In this document: piece after piece, positions 10,476 through 21,640 of the stretch
Layout of the letters: every line of letters starts with the position of its first letter
Numbering within the stretch: the first letter of the stretch is position 1
DNA from: Ursus arctos
Taxonomy: Eukaryota; Chordata; Mammalia; Carnivora; Ursidae
Length of the DNA: 64,000 nt
Assembly: GCF_023065955.2 (NCBI RefSeq)
Contig: NW_026622786.1
Coordinates: 53,863,438 to 53,927,437 of the forward strand
Reading direction: 5' to 3'
Translations under genes and position numbers: made by a program
The notes under the pieces: model-generated
Databases searched by the model: none
What the model saw: the letters and a program-made list of their open reading frames with translations, nothing else
What the model was told of the DNA's origin: nothing

Positions 10476-10649
10476 AAGAAGTGTGTGTGATACTTAGAGA
10501 AGGAATTATTCGGGACCTCAGAGAAGCAAAATAGATAATGAGAAAGATGAATTTTGCGCCCTTCAGAAAACAAAATTAACAGAAAGAGCTTTGACCCCAA
10601 TATCAGGAAAGTGTTTTGGAGTTTTTTTGGAATTAAAAGTTTTATTTGG

Positions 10650-10850
10650 GGGGCGCCTGGGTAGCGCAGTCGTTAAAGCGTCTGCCTTTGGCTCAGGGCG
10701 TGATCCTGGCGTACCGGGATCGAGTCCCACATCAGGCTCCTCTGCTATGAGCCTGCTTCTTCCTCTCCCACTCCCCTGCTGTGTTCCCTCTCTCGCTGGC
10801 TGTCTCTCTCTCTGTCAAATAAATAAATAAAATCTTTAAAAAAAAAAAAA
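10650..10850 (+). mobile_element. Can-SINE with 15-bp TSD
   Basis: Full element: head ggggcgcctgggtagcgcag, the 'ggctcagggcgtgatcc' body, CT tract, (AAAT)n, AATCTTT and A-tail. It is flanked by aaaagttttatttgg at 10635-10649 and 10851-10865, a perfect target duplication. A low-divergence, arctoid-type copy. Confidence 0.95.
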
Positions 10851-10865
10851 AAAAGTTTTATTTGG

Positions 10866-11354
10866 AATCAGACTCTGTTCATTGATTTAAGAGAAAAATC
10901 TCACTAAAGTAATTTAAAGGCATTATTAGAATCTGAAAAGTGGATTAATTTTTACGGAGCCCATTGGGCTAGCCAGAAATCGCACACACATCTAAGAGCA
11001 CCGCATGCCCGTCAGCACACTGCTATTCAGCCTCTATTACAGCTACCAACACAGGATACTGACTTTGGAAAGGAGTTAAGTCAGGGGTCAACGGGAGCCA
11101 GCCAACAAGATCCAAGGCCAAATGCAAAGCTGCTGTGTTACAACCTCTGCAGACCCTTGGGCAATCCGCTGCTGGTTGAGAAGCCATGCTGGAATCAAGG
11201 CAGAGAAGGCCAAGTGCATAATTCACACGTCAGGCACACATGGCCGTGGTTCCCCAAACCAGGAGGAGTCCTTGCTCCTTCGTCAAGGCGGTCCTCTCAA
11301 CACCAACTCCCGTGCAGCACTTAGAGTTGCTAGCTAACTGCAGAGAAGCCATAC
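10866..11354. other. Unique noncoding sequence
   Basis: No repeat recognised. Short overlapping open frames occur on both strands and no coding signal stands out. Confidence 0.5.
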
Positions 11355-11570
11355 CCCTGGGCGCCTATCTGGCTCTGCCACTTCCTCACTGGGTGACCCT
11401 GCAGTTTGTATAACTCCCCTGTGCCTCCTGTCCTTGGCTGTAAAATGAGGGTAAAAACATGACTACTCCCCCCTCAGTTGTCGTGGGGATGAAACTAGTT
11501 CCTGTTTGTCATGTGTCTAAAACAGTGCCGGCACACAGGACAGCCGCGTGAAGTGTTAGCTATTATCATT
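11355..11570 (+). repeat. MIR SINE, nearly complete
   Basis: 'tggctctgccacttcctcactgggtgacc..tgtaaaatgagggtaaaaacatgac' through 'cagtgccggcacacaggac..agctattatcattatt' covers MIR from the head to the 3' LINE-like end. Confidence 0.78.
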
Positions 11571-11636
11571 ATTTGTCAAATGAAGGAATTCGTATACATT
11601 TAAATTTTCACAAAAATTACATTTCATAATATAGAA

Positions 11637-12092
11637 TAGTCCCCCCACTTCTCTGTGGCTTCGCTTTCTGTGGTTTCAGTGACCCATGGTCAACCGCCAC
11701 CCAGAAGCAGATGATCCCCCACCGTATCAACCCCAAAGCACTAGTGGCCTAACACTAGGTCACAATGCCCACATCATCCCTTCACCTCATGTCATCACGC
11801 AGCTGCTTCACCCTCTTACATCCTCACGGGAAGGCTGAGTACAGTACAAGATATTTAGAGAGAGACCACATTCCCATAACTTAATTACAGTATATTGTTA
11901 TATTTGTTCTATTTTATTATGTTATTGTTGTTCATCTCTTACTGTATCTCATTTATAAATTAAGTTTTATCACAGGTATGTATGTACAGGAAAAAACATA
12001 GTATAAGTAGGGTTCAGTACCATCTGTGGTTTCAGGCATCCGCTGGGATACATCCCCCATGGATGGGGGGGGGGGGGGACACTCTTGTATAA
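11637..12092 (+). mobile_element. Tigger-type DNA transposon (non-autonomous)
   Basis: Starts 'tccccccacttctctgtggcttcgctttctgtggtttcagtgacccatggtcaaccgcc' and ends 'gttcagtaccatctgtggtttcaggcatccgctggg..ggggggacact'. These are the two ends of a TcMar-Tigger internal-deletion derivative with inverted C/G-rich termini. The transposase region is missing. A 14-G run at 12065-12078 has grown in the right terminus. Confidence 0.82.
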
Positions 12093-13064
12093 TGTGTATG
12101 AACAGAAAACAGACTAGTGGAAGATAAAAATATGAACAGTAGCTCTCTCTTAGATGTGGGATCGTAGATTCTTTCATTTTTATCTTGTTCTCTATAGTTT
12201 TCTAAATTATTTGTACTATAAAAAACAGTTTCATTAGTATTAATAATGCAGGCCTTAGTTTCCTAATCCACAGGACGGGGATAGCACTGCCTGCTCTCTA
12301 AGCCACCTATGGCTCTCACCCTCCACAGCTTTGCCCTCTGATACGTGGTTATCAGATTTGCAGCCGAAGAAAATCAAATCACACACAGCTACTTTTTATT
12401 TCCATAATAGTAAGAATGTCCTCTTAGAATATCTTTCTTCAAACCAAGTCAGAGTCAATGGTATGCATGGAAATTAGTATAAAAAATAAACAGACTCGTC
12501 ATACAAAGCTAATTTCAGTAATGCCAATCTCATTAAATCCTAAATCCCTCGATACTTCTCCCAGGCCTGGATTATGTGGTGACAGAGGGTTACTGGAATC
12601 CAGAGGAAAGAAATAACACTCTCTTTAAAGGAAAAACAAACAACAAAAAACTGCCATAAGCTGTCCATTCTGCCGCTTAAATGATCTCCCCTTTCCCAAC
12701 ACTGAGAGCTCCTCCACCCCTTCACCTGGTTTGATACCGAAAACCAAGAGCAACAGTTTATGGTTTTAGCTATTTTATAGCCATATCAAAACTGCTTTCT
12801 TCAATCCTACATGTAGAAATTAGAAGGATTTTGTAAAATCCAAGCAAATAGAAGAAAACATCCATATAGAGGACAAAAAAAAATAATAATTCCCTTCCCC
12901 TTCTTGGCGTTAAGTTCACTGTTCGAGCCCGGTTGTCCAAGTGCAGCTTGGTTTCCGGTGCCAACCTGACCCGTATCTGTGAGTGCCCTTTAGAGCTCAC
13001 GCCTCCATCTCTGACAGCAGGATCGCAGCATTGTTGGAAGGGGGCTTGGGCTGAAGACTCTGAA
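12093..13064. other. Unique noncoding sequence
   Basis: A diverged MIR-like core may lie at 12248-12310 (gccttagtttcctaatccacaggacggggatagcac). Otherwise nothing recognised. Confidence 0.45.
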
Positions 13065-13230
13065 CAATCTGGACTGATGCCAGGCACGATGAACAAGGCC
13101 CTGAACCCTTCTGGGCCTCAGTTCCCTCCTCTATAAAACAGACATATTCATGTCACCTCTGAAGAACGGCTGCAGAGCTGGTGTGAAAGCACTGGGTAAA
13201 GTGTATGGCACTCTATAAACGTGCAAATGT
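13065..13230 (+). repeat. MIR SINE
   Basis: 'cttctgggcctcagttccctcctctataaaacagac' and 'ggtgtgaaagcactgggtaaagtgtatggcac' are the MIR core and 3' end in sense. The C-terminal part of a 201-codon antisense frame reads through it. Confidence 0.7.
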
Positions 13231-13889
13231 AGGAGGCACAAAGGGGGAAAATGCAAAAGGCGCAGAGGGACACAAAAGACCAAGATTCCAGGGTGTGTGG
13301 ATGGCGAGGCTGCCACTAACAGTGCTGGGTTTGTGGTCGGGGACTCTGGTAGGCATCTGAGCGCCGCATACCCAGGCCTGTGTGTGCAGCTGCCATCAAT
13401 CAAATCGCCGAGAAACTTCTGAATGTGCATCTTGTGGAGAAACGCAATGAGCCAGAAGCAAGAGAGGCTGATTAGAGAAGCAAAGTAAACACGAGATTCG
13501 CAGGCCCTCGGAGGCCCCCAAGTCCACACCCCAGACCTGCACACAGCAGCCTGACCTGGGGACAAGTGTGCTGGAAGGAGCAGGTCGCGTGTGACTGAGT
13601 GCTGGCCCCCCGGGTGCTTCTCCGTGGGTGGCAGGAGTACTTTATGTACCGTTTCCATAGAGAAGCACAAACTTTCCGGGAGATTTATGAACTTCATTTC
13701 TCCATCAGAGGACAGGGAGATATTTTTGCCCTGCATTAGGGTAGGCAGATCATAAAGTCATAGAAGTTAGGCAGAGGGACCAGGAAGGGCTGAAGCCAAA
13801 GACAGAGACTGCTCAGGGAAGCCTTCCCTGACCTCCTAGCAGGGGAAACCCTCCTCTATATGAGGACGAGCCCACAAAGCTTACTTCTC
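13231..13889. other. Unique sequence under a long antisense frame
   Basis: An ATG frame on the minus strand (13736 to 13131, 201 codons) is the longest in the window, but it runs through a MIR and shows no family resemblance, domain or splice structure. I treat it as chance. Confidence 0.5.
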
Positions 13890-14145
13890 AGGAACCTCCT
13901 CTGTTCTTTTTCTCTCCTCCCTCCCTCCCTTTCCTTCTCTCCCTCGCACTGTTTCTGTCTCCCTCCTTCTCTCACTCACTCCAGCACCATCTCCCTCTCT
14001 TTCCTCTCTCATTCAGTCCCTCCTTTCTTCTCTCTCCTTCTTTCCTTCCTTCCTTCCCTTCCTTCATGGCTTCCTTCTCCTCCTTCCCTCCTTCTCTGTC
14101 TTCTCTTCCGTTGTCTTTTTCTTTTCTCCTTTTCTTTTTTGAAAT
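13890..14145 (+). repeat. Polypyrimidine (CT-rich) tract
   Basis: About 250 bp of almost pure C/T on the plus strand (ctccctccctcc, cttccttccttcc units) with few interrupting purines. The sense frame at 13860-14153 (LLSFLPSLPS..) is composition-driven. It is a mirror-prone homopyrimidine tract. Confidence 0.9.
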
Positions 14146-14155
14146 TTTATTGAGG

Positions 14156-14350
14156 GGCGCCTGGGTGGGCCAGTCGGTTAAGTGTCTGACTCTTGGTTTC
14201 AGCTCAGGTCATGATCTCAGAGTTCTGGGATCGAGCCCCGTGTCAGGCTCCGCACTCAGCAGGGAGTCTGCTTGAGATTCTCTCTCTCCTTCTTCCACTG
14301 CCCACTGCCCCTCCAACCCCTCTCTCTCCCTAAAATAAATACATAAAATC
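14156..14350 (+). mobile_element. Can-SINE, older variant
   Basis: Head ggggcgcctgggtgggccag with the 'gtgtctgactcttggtttcagctcaggtcatgatctca' body and 'aataaatacataaaatctttt' tail. This is the pan-carnivore variant rather than the 'ggctcagggcgtgatc' one. No clear TSD, because the tail is followed directly by an L1 fragment. Confidence 0.92.
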
Positions 14351-14354
14351 TTTT

Positions 14355-14463
14355 TATGTATTTATTTTTTTATTATGTTCAATTAGCCAACATACAGTAA
14401 ATCATTAGTTTCTGACATACTGTTCGGTGATTCATTAGTTGTGTATAACACCCAGTGCTCATC
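14355..14463 (-). mobile_element. Carnivore L1 3' fragment
   Basis: 'attagccaacatacagtaaatcattagtttc' and 'gattcattagttgtgtataacacccagtgctcatca' are the reverse complement of the young carnivore L1 3' end. The same text appears at 17588-17801 and, in sense, at 57403-57845. It sits in the Can-SINE tail. Confidence 0.85.
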
Positions 14464-14545
14464 AAAAAAATTAAAAATAAAAAGATTTTAAAAGATCCAA
14501 AAAAATAAAAATAAAATAAATAATAAAATAAAATCTTTAAAAATA
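14464..14545. repeat. A-rich (AAAAT)n low-complexity tract
   Basis: Repeated aaaat/aaat units with 'aataaaatcttta' near the end. This is probably expanded Can-SINE tail resuming after the L1 fragment. Confidence 0.75.
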
Positions 14546-14699
14546 TTTCCATGTTAGCACTAGTTCCTGTATTTGGCATACCTTTATTGTAGCAAATGGT
14601 TTTATTCCTCTATTCTTTTCCTTTTTTTATTCTTTCAACAAGAACAAAAATTAGGCATCTCTTATGGTGCCAAGTACCCAACAGAAAAACTATTTCTTT

Positions 14700-14830
14700 A
14701 TTTCAACTCAGAAAACTTTTACTGAACTGTTAGAATATGCCAAAAACTGTGAATAATTGAATAAGATATAGCCTTTGCCCCCAAGGAGCGCACAGGTTGT
14801 GGGAGACCCCCATGTGAACAAAAAATAAAT
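14700..14830 (-). repeat. L2-like LINE fragment
   Basis: 'agatatagcctttgcccccaaggagcgcacaggttgtgggagac' resembles reverse-complement L2 (tccctgccctcatggagcttac..gggagac). Confidence 0.5.
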
Positions 14831-14879
14831 GGCATTTGGTCTATGAGGCATCATGGCCAGCGGCCCAAAGATTCATGTG

Positions 14880-15245
14880 ACTCTTTCAAAATAGAAACTT
14901 ACCGTTGGGAAGTAGCCAGCAAGAATCTACATGTCTTGCCCCAAACCCACCCCAGCTGTCTAAATGTGGTCAGATAACAAAGTGAACTCTGGCCAAAAAC
15001 ACCCTTTTTGTAACACTGCACTCTCTCTCTCCCCCATCTGGAGATTGGCATTAAGATAACCACAGAAGCCACAGGTTAAGGATGGCGGAATCCACATCAG
15101 CCTGCATCCCTGAATGACTGTGTGGAGCAGAGTCACCTAATCCACTATAAATTGGTCTTTACATGAGCAAGAAATAAACTTTTATTGTATTAAGCCCCTG
15201 AGTTTTCAAGGATTATCAGTTATGACAGCTATGTATCATCTTAAC
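14880..15245 (+). mobile_element. LTR-like element, 3' part
   Basis: 'ccctgaatgactgtgtggagcagagtcacc', 'gagcaagaaataaacttttattgtattaagcccctgag' and 'atgacagctatgtatcatc' match the 3' part of an old mammalian LTR containing an AATAAA signal. Family not resolved. Confidence 0.5.
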
Positions 15246-15254
15246 AAATACCAT

Positions 15255-15400
15255 GTGATAGTTCATTTGACAAATATTTTTTAATATTATATATTATATA
15301 CCAGATACTATCTAAGGATAGATCAGTGAACAAAAGAGACAAAGATCTCTGCCCTTCTGGAGCTAATATTTTGTTGGATACCTAGCACCCTAGGAGATGC
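15255..15400 (-). repeat. L2 LINE 3' end
   Basis: 'ccagatactatctaaggatagatcagtgaacaaaagagacaaagatctctgcccttctggagctaat' is the conserved L2 3' end, reverse complement. Confidence 0.75.
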
Positions 15401-15639
15401 TAAAAAAATATTTATTGAAGGTATAACTCCAAGACTCACTGAGTTTACACTTTAGAAAAAAGAGTGAGGGAACTGAAGAATAAGTAAACAAACCAAAAAA
15501 ATGCTTAAAAAGAGTGAGTGACATAATCTAGAGTAAGAACACTTTCAGAATGTAGCCTGAATCTCACCAAGTAGAAAAGCCTCTCTAGAAAAGCCGCTCT
15601 CCCCCTTTGCTCTGCCCTCCTCCCGTAAGCCCCAGATAG

Positions 15640-15740
15640 GGAGTTGTCTCATGGCAGGGACTCTCTCATTTGTGTGGATATCGTCAAGACCTGAACAACG
15701 TCAAGCATTTCATAAGCACTCAATAAATGTTGGATAATAC
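15640..15740 (+). repeat. L2 LINE 3' end
   Basis: 'tgtctcatggcagggactctctcatttg' and 'cataagcactcaataaatgttgg' are the last ~100 bp of L2 in sense. With the antisense copy at 15255-15400 this makes an inverted pair about 240 bp apart. Confidence 0.65.
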
Positions 15741-16029
15741 CTGGTCTTATGCTTTAAGATTTATATATGTTATGTATCCCCTTTTATTTTATCAAAAAAT
15801 ATTTTATATTTTTTAAACAGTACAAAATCAATTTAAACTATTAAAACAATAGGCTCGCCAGAGAGAGCAGCTCTACCCCAGGGATGAGTTAAGCAGCATC
15901 ACAGATGGACACAGGAAAGGCCCAAAGGGCAGTACCAACAGTGAGTTCAGAGAAGGGCAAAATCCTGAGAGATGAAGTAGCCAGGAAAATCTTACAGAAA
16001 ATACCATTAACAATAATGGCTCGCCTACT

Positions 16030-16190
16030 TATGACCTTATACAACTTACAAAGCATTCTCATACATATTACTTCATTTGACACATTTAATAGCTCTCTGG
16101 AGTAGTTATTATTAACCTCAAAGAGATTTGCCTAAGTTCAACAGCTAATAATTAATAGAGTCAGAACTCGAACTCTGGTCCTTTTATACT
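16030..16190 (-). repeat. MIR SINE
   Basis: 'agcattctcatacatattacttcatttgacac', 'gtagttattattaacctcaaagagatttgcctaagttcaacagctaataattaatagagtcagaactcgaac' is a diverged antisense MIR. Confidence 0.65.
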
Positions 16191-17556
16191 GCATCTGGAA
16201 AAAGGTTCCCAGGTGAGGTGGGAATGTGCAAAGCATACTTAAGGGGCATTGCAGAGGACAGCCTCCCTGGAGCAGATGGTTCAATGTGTTTACACACCAC
16301 TCAACATTTCCAGTGACTGACTCACCTCTACTTACCGAGAGGTCACATTCAGGCTGTCTCATAAAGGGAGCATGGACTAGTCAGTTTTTCCCCAGTGTCC
16401 TGCCAGTCAGTTCTGTGCTTCACCAACATCATCAACTTATCCTGCTTACATTATTAGGAAACAGAATCCACCCCACTGGATAGATGAGGAAGGAACACAT
16501 AAGTTTAACAAGTCAATTTAAAATGAAGGGGAAGGGGAAGGAAGCATTCTATAGTGCCTACCAAGTGTTAAGGAAAATTTTCAGAGTAAAGGAGGGGCCT
16601 AGTATACATTGGAGGTTTCAGATAGCATGAAGTTTAAGTTATTGAACATAAAATTAGACAACACTGGAGGGTTCGTGCTCTTATTTCCAGAAATGCCACC
16701 ACAATCCAAGCCAAGCAAAGCCAAAGAACTTACGTAAATTTCCACCTGCTATCAAATGACTTCACATGTGTTTGTATGTTTCTGTTAATAATATGGTCAG
16801 AAGTTATTCAGTGAATGTGACACAATATGAAGCCTGTTTAAGAGAATGCACACTGTGAATACAGACTTCAAAAATTCAGTCCACCTAGCACACTGCAGAT
16901 GGAAGCATGCATCATGTAGGAGGCTGGATACCATGACCTCTCAGTCCATCTAGTGACCCTGTGATCATCTGTACTGAATGGAGACCATCCAGGACCCAGA
17001 GGAGTCGTAACTCTTAATCTATGGATGCCATCTCTAAGACATGTCTGGGTATTACTCTCTGAGCAGAAAACACACCCAGTATCAAAGAAAATTAAAAAGA
17101 TAAAAGAGAAAGAAAAACATAGTATATCTAGAATCAAGATGAAGAGAAAAAGCGTCTTAAAAATTTTCCAACAGTGTTCAAAAGCGCAAGCGTAATTAAC
17201 AGCTGAAGAAGTGCTCAGGACCAACGATTTCAACTCTCTGAGTCTTGGACTATTTATAGCAAAATAAGAGCGAGAAGACCACTTAGAGCAAAATACAAGA
17301 GAGAAGACACTTTGAGGTGCTCTGTCAGCTCAAATAGTCTGTGATTCAGTGACCTCAAGAAGACGCTCATGCCGCACTGGCTGCCTAATCAAGACGAGTG
17401 GATACCAATTCTCGATCATCACTCTTTCTCTCTGGGCGTCTCCACGTGCCAGAATCTCAGGCCGACTCCATCCTGCCTCAACTTCAAACTCCAATGTGAC
17501 AAACAGAGGTGGTCCTCTTCCTCAGTTCTAACCATCTTTTTAAGACGACCTAGATA
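16191..17556. other. Unique noncoding sequence
   Basis: No repeat recognised. The overlapping frames at 16226-16483 and 16868-17233 have no detectable features. Confidence 0.5.
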
Positions 17557-17572
17557 CAGGGCTTACTTTCTT

Positions 17573-17801
17573 TTTTTTTTTTTTTTTAATTATTTTTTAT
17601 TATATTATGTTAGGCACCATACAGTACATCCCCGGTTTCCAATGTAAGGCTCCATGATTCATTAGTTGTGTATAACACCCAGTGCACCATGCAATACATG
17701 CCCTTCTTACTACCCATCACCGGTCTATCCCATTCCCCCACCCCCTCCCCTCTGAGGCCCTCAGTTTGTTTCTCATAGTCCATAGTCTCTCATGTTTCAT
17801 T
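17573..17801 (-). mobile_element. Young 5'-truncated carnivore L1, 16-bp TSD
   Basis: A poly-T start, then 'ttatgttaggcaccatacag', 'gattcattagttgtgtataacacccagtgcaccatgca' and 'ctcagtttgtttctcatagtcc' form the reverse complement of a young carnivore L1 3' end. The 16-bp duplication cagggcttactttctt flanks it at 17557-17572 and 17802-17817. This is target-primed integration with severe 5' truncation and no coding capacity. Confidence 0.95.
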
Positions 17802-17817
17802 CAGGGCTTACTTTCTT

Positions 17818-19189
17818 AAGTGGGTGGTGGGTGTTAGCATTTACCCAAAGTTTCTAGTCCAGAAATGTAGCTAACTTTACAAGACGATATCCCACTACCA
17901 AACCAGAGACAGTGAAGAAAAATGTGGATAACTATTATTTGATTTTCTAAATCCAAGTAGGCCTGTGTCCAAAGAAGAACACGAACATATTACAAGAATG
18001 CAACACTCTGTTAACTCTGTCCAAGGTTCTTCATCAGCCAACCACCATGCTGTTGGTTGCCATCTCTACCTTCAGCGATTATGACATTTTATCTAAAATG
18101 CTTTATAACTTTCCTCCAACTCTGGTCAAATCATATATTTACATAAAATACAGTCATGCCATGAGAATTTTCAGTGTTATGTGCCCTCCAAATATGTTTT
18201 ATAAAAGGTATTCAAAGTTGGCTTAAATAATGTGACCTAAAAGCTCCTGTAATTCATGACCAAAAATTTTCTGGACCAAAGGAAAATAAGTACTGTAGGA
18301 TTTCCCACACTCCCATCAAAGATTTGAAGGACCTTAGTCTACTTGGCAAAATAAAGAAAATACATTAAAGATGTAATGGCTCTTGCCAGAGAAAGGCTTT
18401 TGACCTTCTGGCCAAGCAGATTCCAACCTAATGGCCAACTCAAATGAAAACCAGCTTCTATTCTACAATTTGTAGAATATTTGTAACTACCATTTCCGTC
18501 CTTCCCTCTTTGCCAACTCCTAGTCCATGGCATGCAGGGGGCAGTGGTTTCTGTATATAAACAATGAAGAATCAGATCCTCTTCGCTCCTCCTTACTTCT
18601 TCTTTTTTTTTTTTTAACCCACCTAACCCAGAAATCTCCCCTGTGCTCTAGAGGCCCAATCCTCAGCATGATGGGAATAAACATCAGGTTCACAAAAACC
18701 AATCACACTAATGTAAAGCATGTGTGATGTGTGAAGGGGGTGAGAGGCTATATGTATATGAATGATTGAATGAATGAATGAGAGGGGTTACTGCACAGAT
18801 CAACACAATAACATCTGTCACCATCAAATTGTTTTCTCTTATATTATAAATTTGTAGAATGCCATCAGCCGACCCAGCTGGGATAGCACCACCCAAGGAT
18901 TACCAATACTTCTGATGTCACTGAGTGAAAAGATTGCTATTTCCCTTATATCCTAGAAATGTTGAAGCCTATAAATCTAGCAAAGACGACCAGGAGGAAA
19001 AAAAAAAGTCTATATTCAGTCAATATAAAAACAAAACAAAGAAACCCACAAAACCCAAAAACCCTTGTCTAGACATCATGGAGATATATTTGAAATAAAA
19101 TTGTCAAAAATCAGCCTCCTTTCTCCTCCACCTGACATAGAAGCAGTCACAGACAAGTGAGTAATTATCTCAAGGACAAATTGAACGCA
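17818..19189. other. Unique noncoding sequence
   Basis: No interspersed repeat recognised. Short simple repeats are poly-T at 18601-18615 and (GAAT)n at 18763-18780. No coding signal. Confidence 0.5.
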
Positions 19190-19690
19190 TCCTTTTTCCC
19201 CTACTCTCAGCACCACCTTTAGGTGGATGCCTCCTGCTCCTCTCCCCACCTCGGGAAAGCAGAACTTGAGAAGTAAGGACCAGAGCCGGGAGCTCTGAGC
19301 AGCAAGCCTGTGACGTCACTTTGGTAGCAGGAAGTACCACAGAAGTCTGAGGTTTCACGCCTCACTGCCCTCTCCACACAAAATCCTCCCAGCGACACTG
19401 TGCCCAGAAGATGTTTGCTGCCTAAACGCAGTCAATCGCCCCTCAAAGAAACACTCTTCCCGCGGCACACCATGTCCACCGCTGCTGAGGCGGGAAACTC
19501 GTACCCTCTGCGGCTGACGCCATAAAAATGAATTCATCTTGAAACACGCTACGCCGCTTTTCTCTTTCTTCTGCCAGTTGGTCCTTGGCAAAGGCACGTG
19601 ATAAACCCCAACACAGCCAGTTTCATAGCATCTGGGGTGGAGAGGCAAGGATGGGGAGGGACCGTCCCTCTGGTAGACCAGACTTGGCCC
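19190..19690. promoter_or_regulatory. CpG-containing unique block with CRE and E-box
   Basis: A repeat-free block whose CpG frequency is visibly higher than its surroundings. It contains a perfect CRE palindrome TGACGTCA (19311-19318) and the E-box CACGTG (19595-19600). It could be an enhancer or a small promoter. No TATA or convincing first exon is seen, and the open frames on both strands are short. The assignment rests on composition and motifs only. Confidence 0.3.
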
Positions 19691-19779
19691 AAAGCTACTC
19701 TTTGTGCCTGCAGCCCCTGGTGTCTCCTGCCATGCCCTCAGCCACCCCCACTGCCCTTTCTGCTTCTGTTCCTAGGAGT

Positions 19780-19930
19780 CACGGGCTGCCTAACTGGGAG
19801 GGCCTCAAGGCCTACTCTCTCCATTGTGCCAATGAGAAAACAAACATTTAGAGCAATCTGGCAACTTGTCCAAGCTCACGGGACTCATTAGTGGTGGCAG
19901 AGCTAGGCCACGCCCAGGACGGCTGGGTCT
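19780..19930 (-). repeat. MIR SINE
   Basis: 'caatgagaaaacaaacatttagagcaatctggcaacttgtccaagctcacgggactcattagtggtggcagagctagg' is an antisense MIR core and head. Confidence 0.75.
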
Positions 19931-19934
19931 AGTC

Positions 19935-20160
19935 CAGCAGAGACTTGCACAAGCACGGGTTTTATAGTAAGAAGAAGAACACCAGGTTTCAGTCCTCGAG
20001 TAGCTGCTCGCTGGCTGGTGACGCTGGGGAAAAACATCTACCTATCTCTGCCTTCTCAGGCTTTCCTGTCTGCAAAATAGATCATAAACACCATTGCAAC
20101 TCAATAAGTACATGTTCAACTCTGATAATACATTTGAAAGCACTTATAGAAATGTAAAAT
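19935..20160 (+). repeat. MIR SINE
   Basis: 'caggtttcagtcctcgag', 'tctgccttctcaggctttcctgtctgcaaaatagatcataaacacc' and 'aaagcacttatagaaatg' are a sense MIR directly abutting the antisense one, giving a head-to-head inverted MIR pair. Confidence 0.65.
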
Positions 20161-20259
20161 GTTACAGCTTTTGGAACAAATCTCACCAACTTTATTCCAT
20201 TTGTTTAAAGACCCATTAGGCCTTTGGGTCAGATGGGTTCTTACTTATCTTTTCAGGTT

Positions 20260-20480
20260 CAACCCTCTATCATCGCCTCCAGCGCTTCCCCTGCCCTCCC
20301 AGATGTAGTGAGGGGCACCCCGCATGCATCTATCTTGCCCTACATTATGATGCTCTTTTGTGCCTTCTCCCCCACTTTATTGTGACAGTCTCAAGGAAAT
20401 GGACGATGTCTTGATCATCTTTGCATTTTGAGCACCTAGCAGAGTTCTTGGCCCCTAAGAAGAGAGCTCAATTACTATCT
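20260..20480 (+). repeat. L2 LINE 3' end
   Basis: 'ccccactttattgtgacagtctcaaggaaatggacgatgtcttgatcatctttgcattttgagcacctagcagagttcttgg' matches the sense L2 3' end. Confidence 0.55.
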
Positions 20481-21304
20481 TTAAAACACAAAAAAGAACA
20501 AAATCACTAAAGGGCAAGGGACTCAAGACAAACTGAAGGTGACCACACCTTTTCCTTTGGCTTGCAAATCCTGAAATGAAACTCCTAGGCCACCACTTAC
20601 ACCTACACGTCAGCCTGGGAGGTGTATCTCCAGGTGACCCACTTCAGCCACTCTGAGCGCCTCCCACTAAACGACCCCACTACCTCTCTCCTGTCACTGT
20701 CACTGGACTAGTAATAATCTTTCCAAGGTATTTTCACATATATCACTCTCACACAGCCTCTGGGGTATTCCTAACTCACCACACACATGCGCACACAAAA
20801 GCACTATTTTTAACAGAGCCTGCGTGATGCAAAAAGATGGCAATCTTCATGTTATAAATAGAGCACAGGAGAAGTTCCCACTACAGTGGAACTCACAACT
20901 GCTGCAAACCTGAAGAACACTGAGAGAATCAGCATCATGGTGGGTTTCATCAACAGGAAGCAGTGTGACATACCACGCTCCCATATCTGACTCATGGTGG
21001 GCCCCTACGAGGTGTCCTGGAGGTGTCTGTCCCCAAGGGTCATGATGAGCACTACGTAGAAAAGGTAGTTTTAAAATATCAGTCATGGTGATGAGAATAG
21101 TAATAAAAGCTGCCATCTTTTGAGCTTTTTACAATATACCGTCTCTTTTGGAGTAAATGATACGGCATTTGTATTTGGAATAGTCCGAGAGAAATACAGC
21201 ATTCTGGCTGCTGAAACTGTAGAAGGTAGAGAGACATTATCAATTAGAACCCAGACAACTTGTTCCCAAATGGGCCATGCTGTCTCTCAATTTGTGTCTT
21301 TGTG
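20481..21304. other. Mostly unique sequence
   Basis: A weak antisense MIR-like stretch lies at 20705-20785 (ggtattttcacatatatcactctcacacagcc). Nothing else recognised. Confidence 0.45.
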
Positions 21305-21640
21305 AATGATTCCCTCTGCCTGGAATTCCTCGACCACCATCTTAACCTTCCATTTTCCCTCCATTGCTTCTTTTAGCAAACCCCTCCTCATCACCTCTGG
21401 GAAGTCTTTCAGCACCTCTCATCTGGAATAAAGTACTCTTTCCCCTATGATTTATAATAAATCAAAAATTGTCTTGGGTTGTAGCCATCGTTCTCTGTTA
21501 GAATCTCCCATTGCACTGTGAGCTTCCTGAGGGTAGGAAATTCATCTTCTTTCATCTTTTTTCCCCAGTATCTATTAAGGAATTTTATACCTATTACTTC
21601 TAGCACAGAGTAGGTATAAAATAAAGGTTAAATGAACATA
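21305..21640 (+). repeat. L2 LINE 3' region
   Basis: 'ccctctgcctggaattcctcgac', 'gtgagcttcctgagggtaggaaattcatcttc' and 'agcacagagtaggtataaaataaaggttaaatga' trace about 330 bp of sense L2. Confidence 0.7.

Noticed and set aside
10650..10850. tRNA-like A and B boxes
   Set aside because: They belong to the tRNA-Lys-derived SINE head. The body cannot fold as a functional tRNA. The same applies to the other Can-SINEs.
13131..13736. 201-codon minus-strand ATG frame
   Set aside because: Longest frame in the window, but it ends inside an antisense MIR, shows no domain or membrane pattern and has no splice context.
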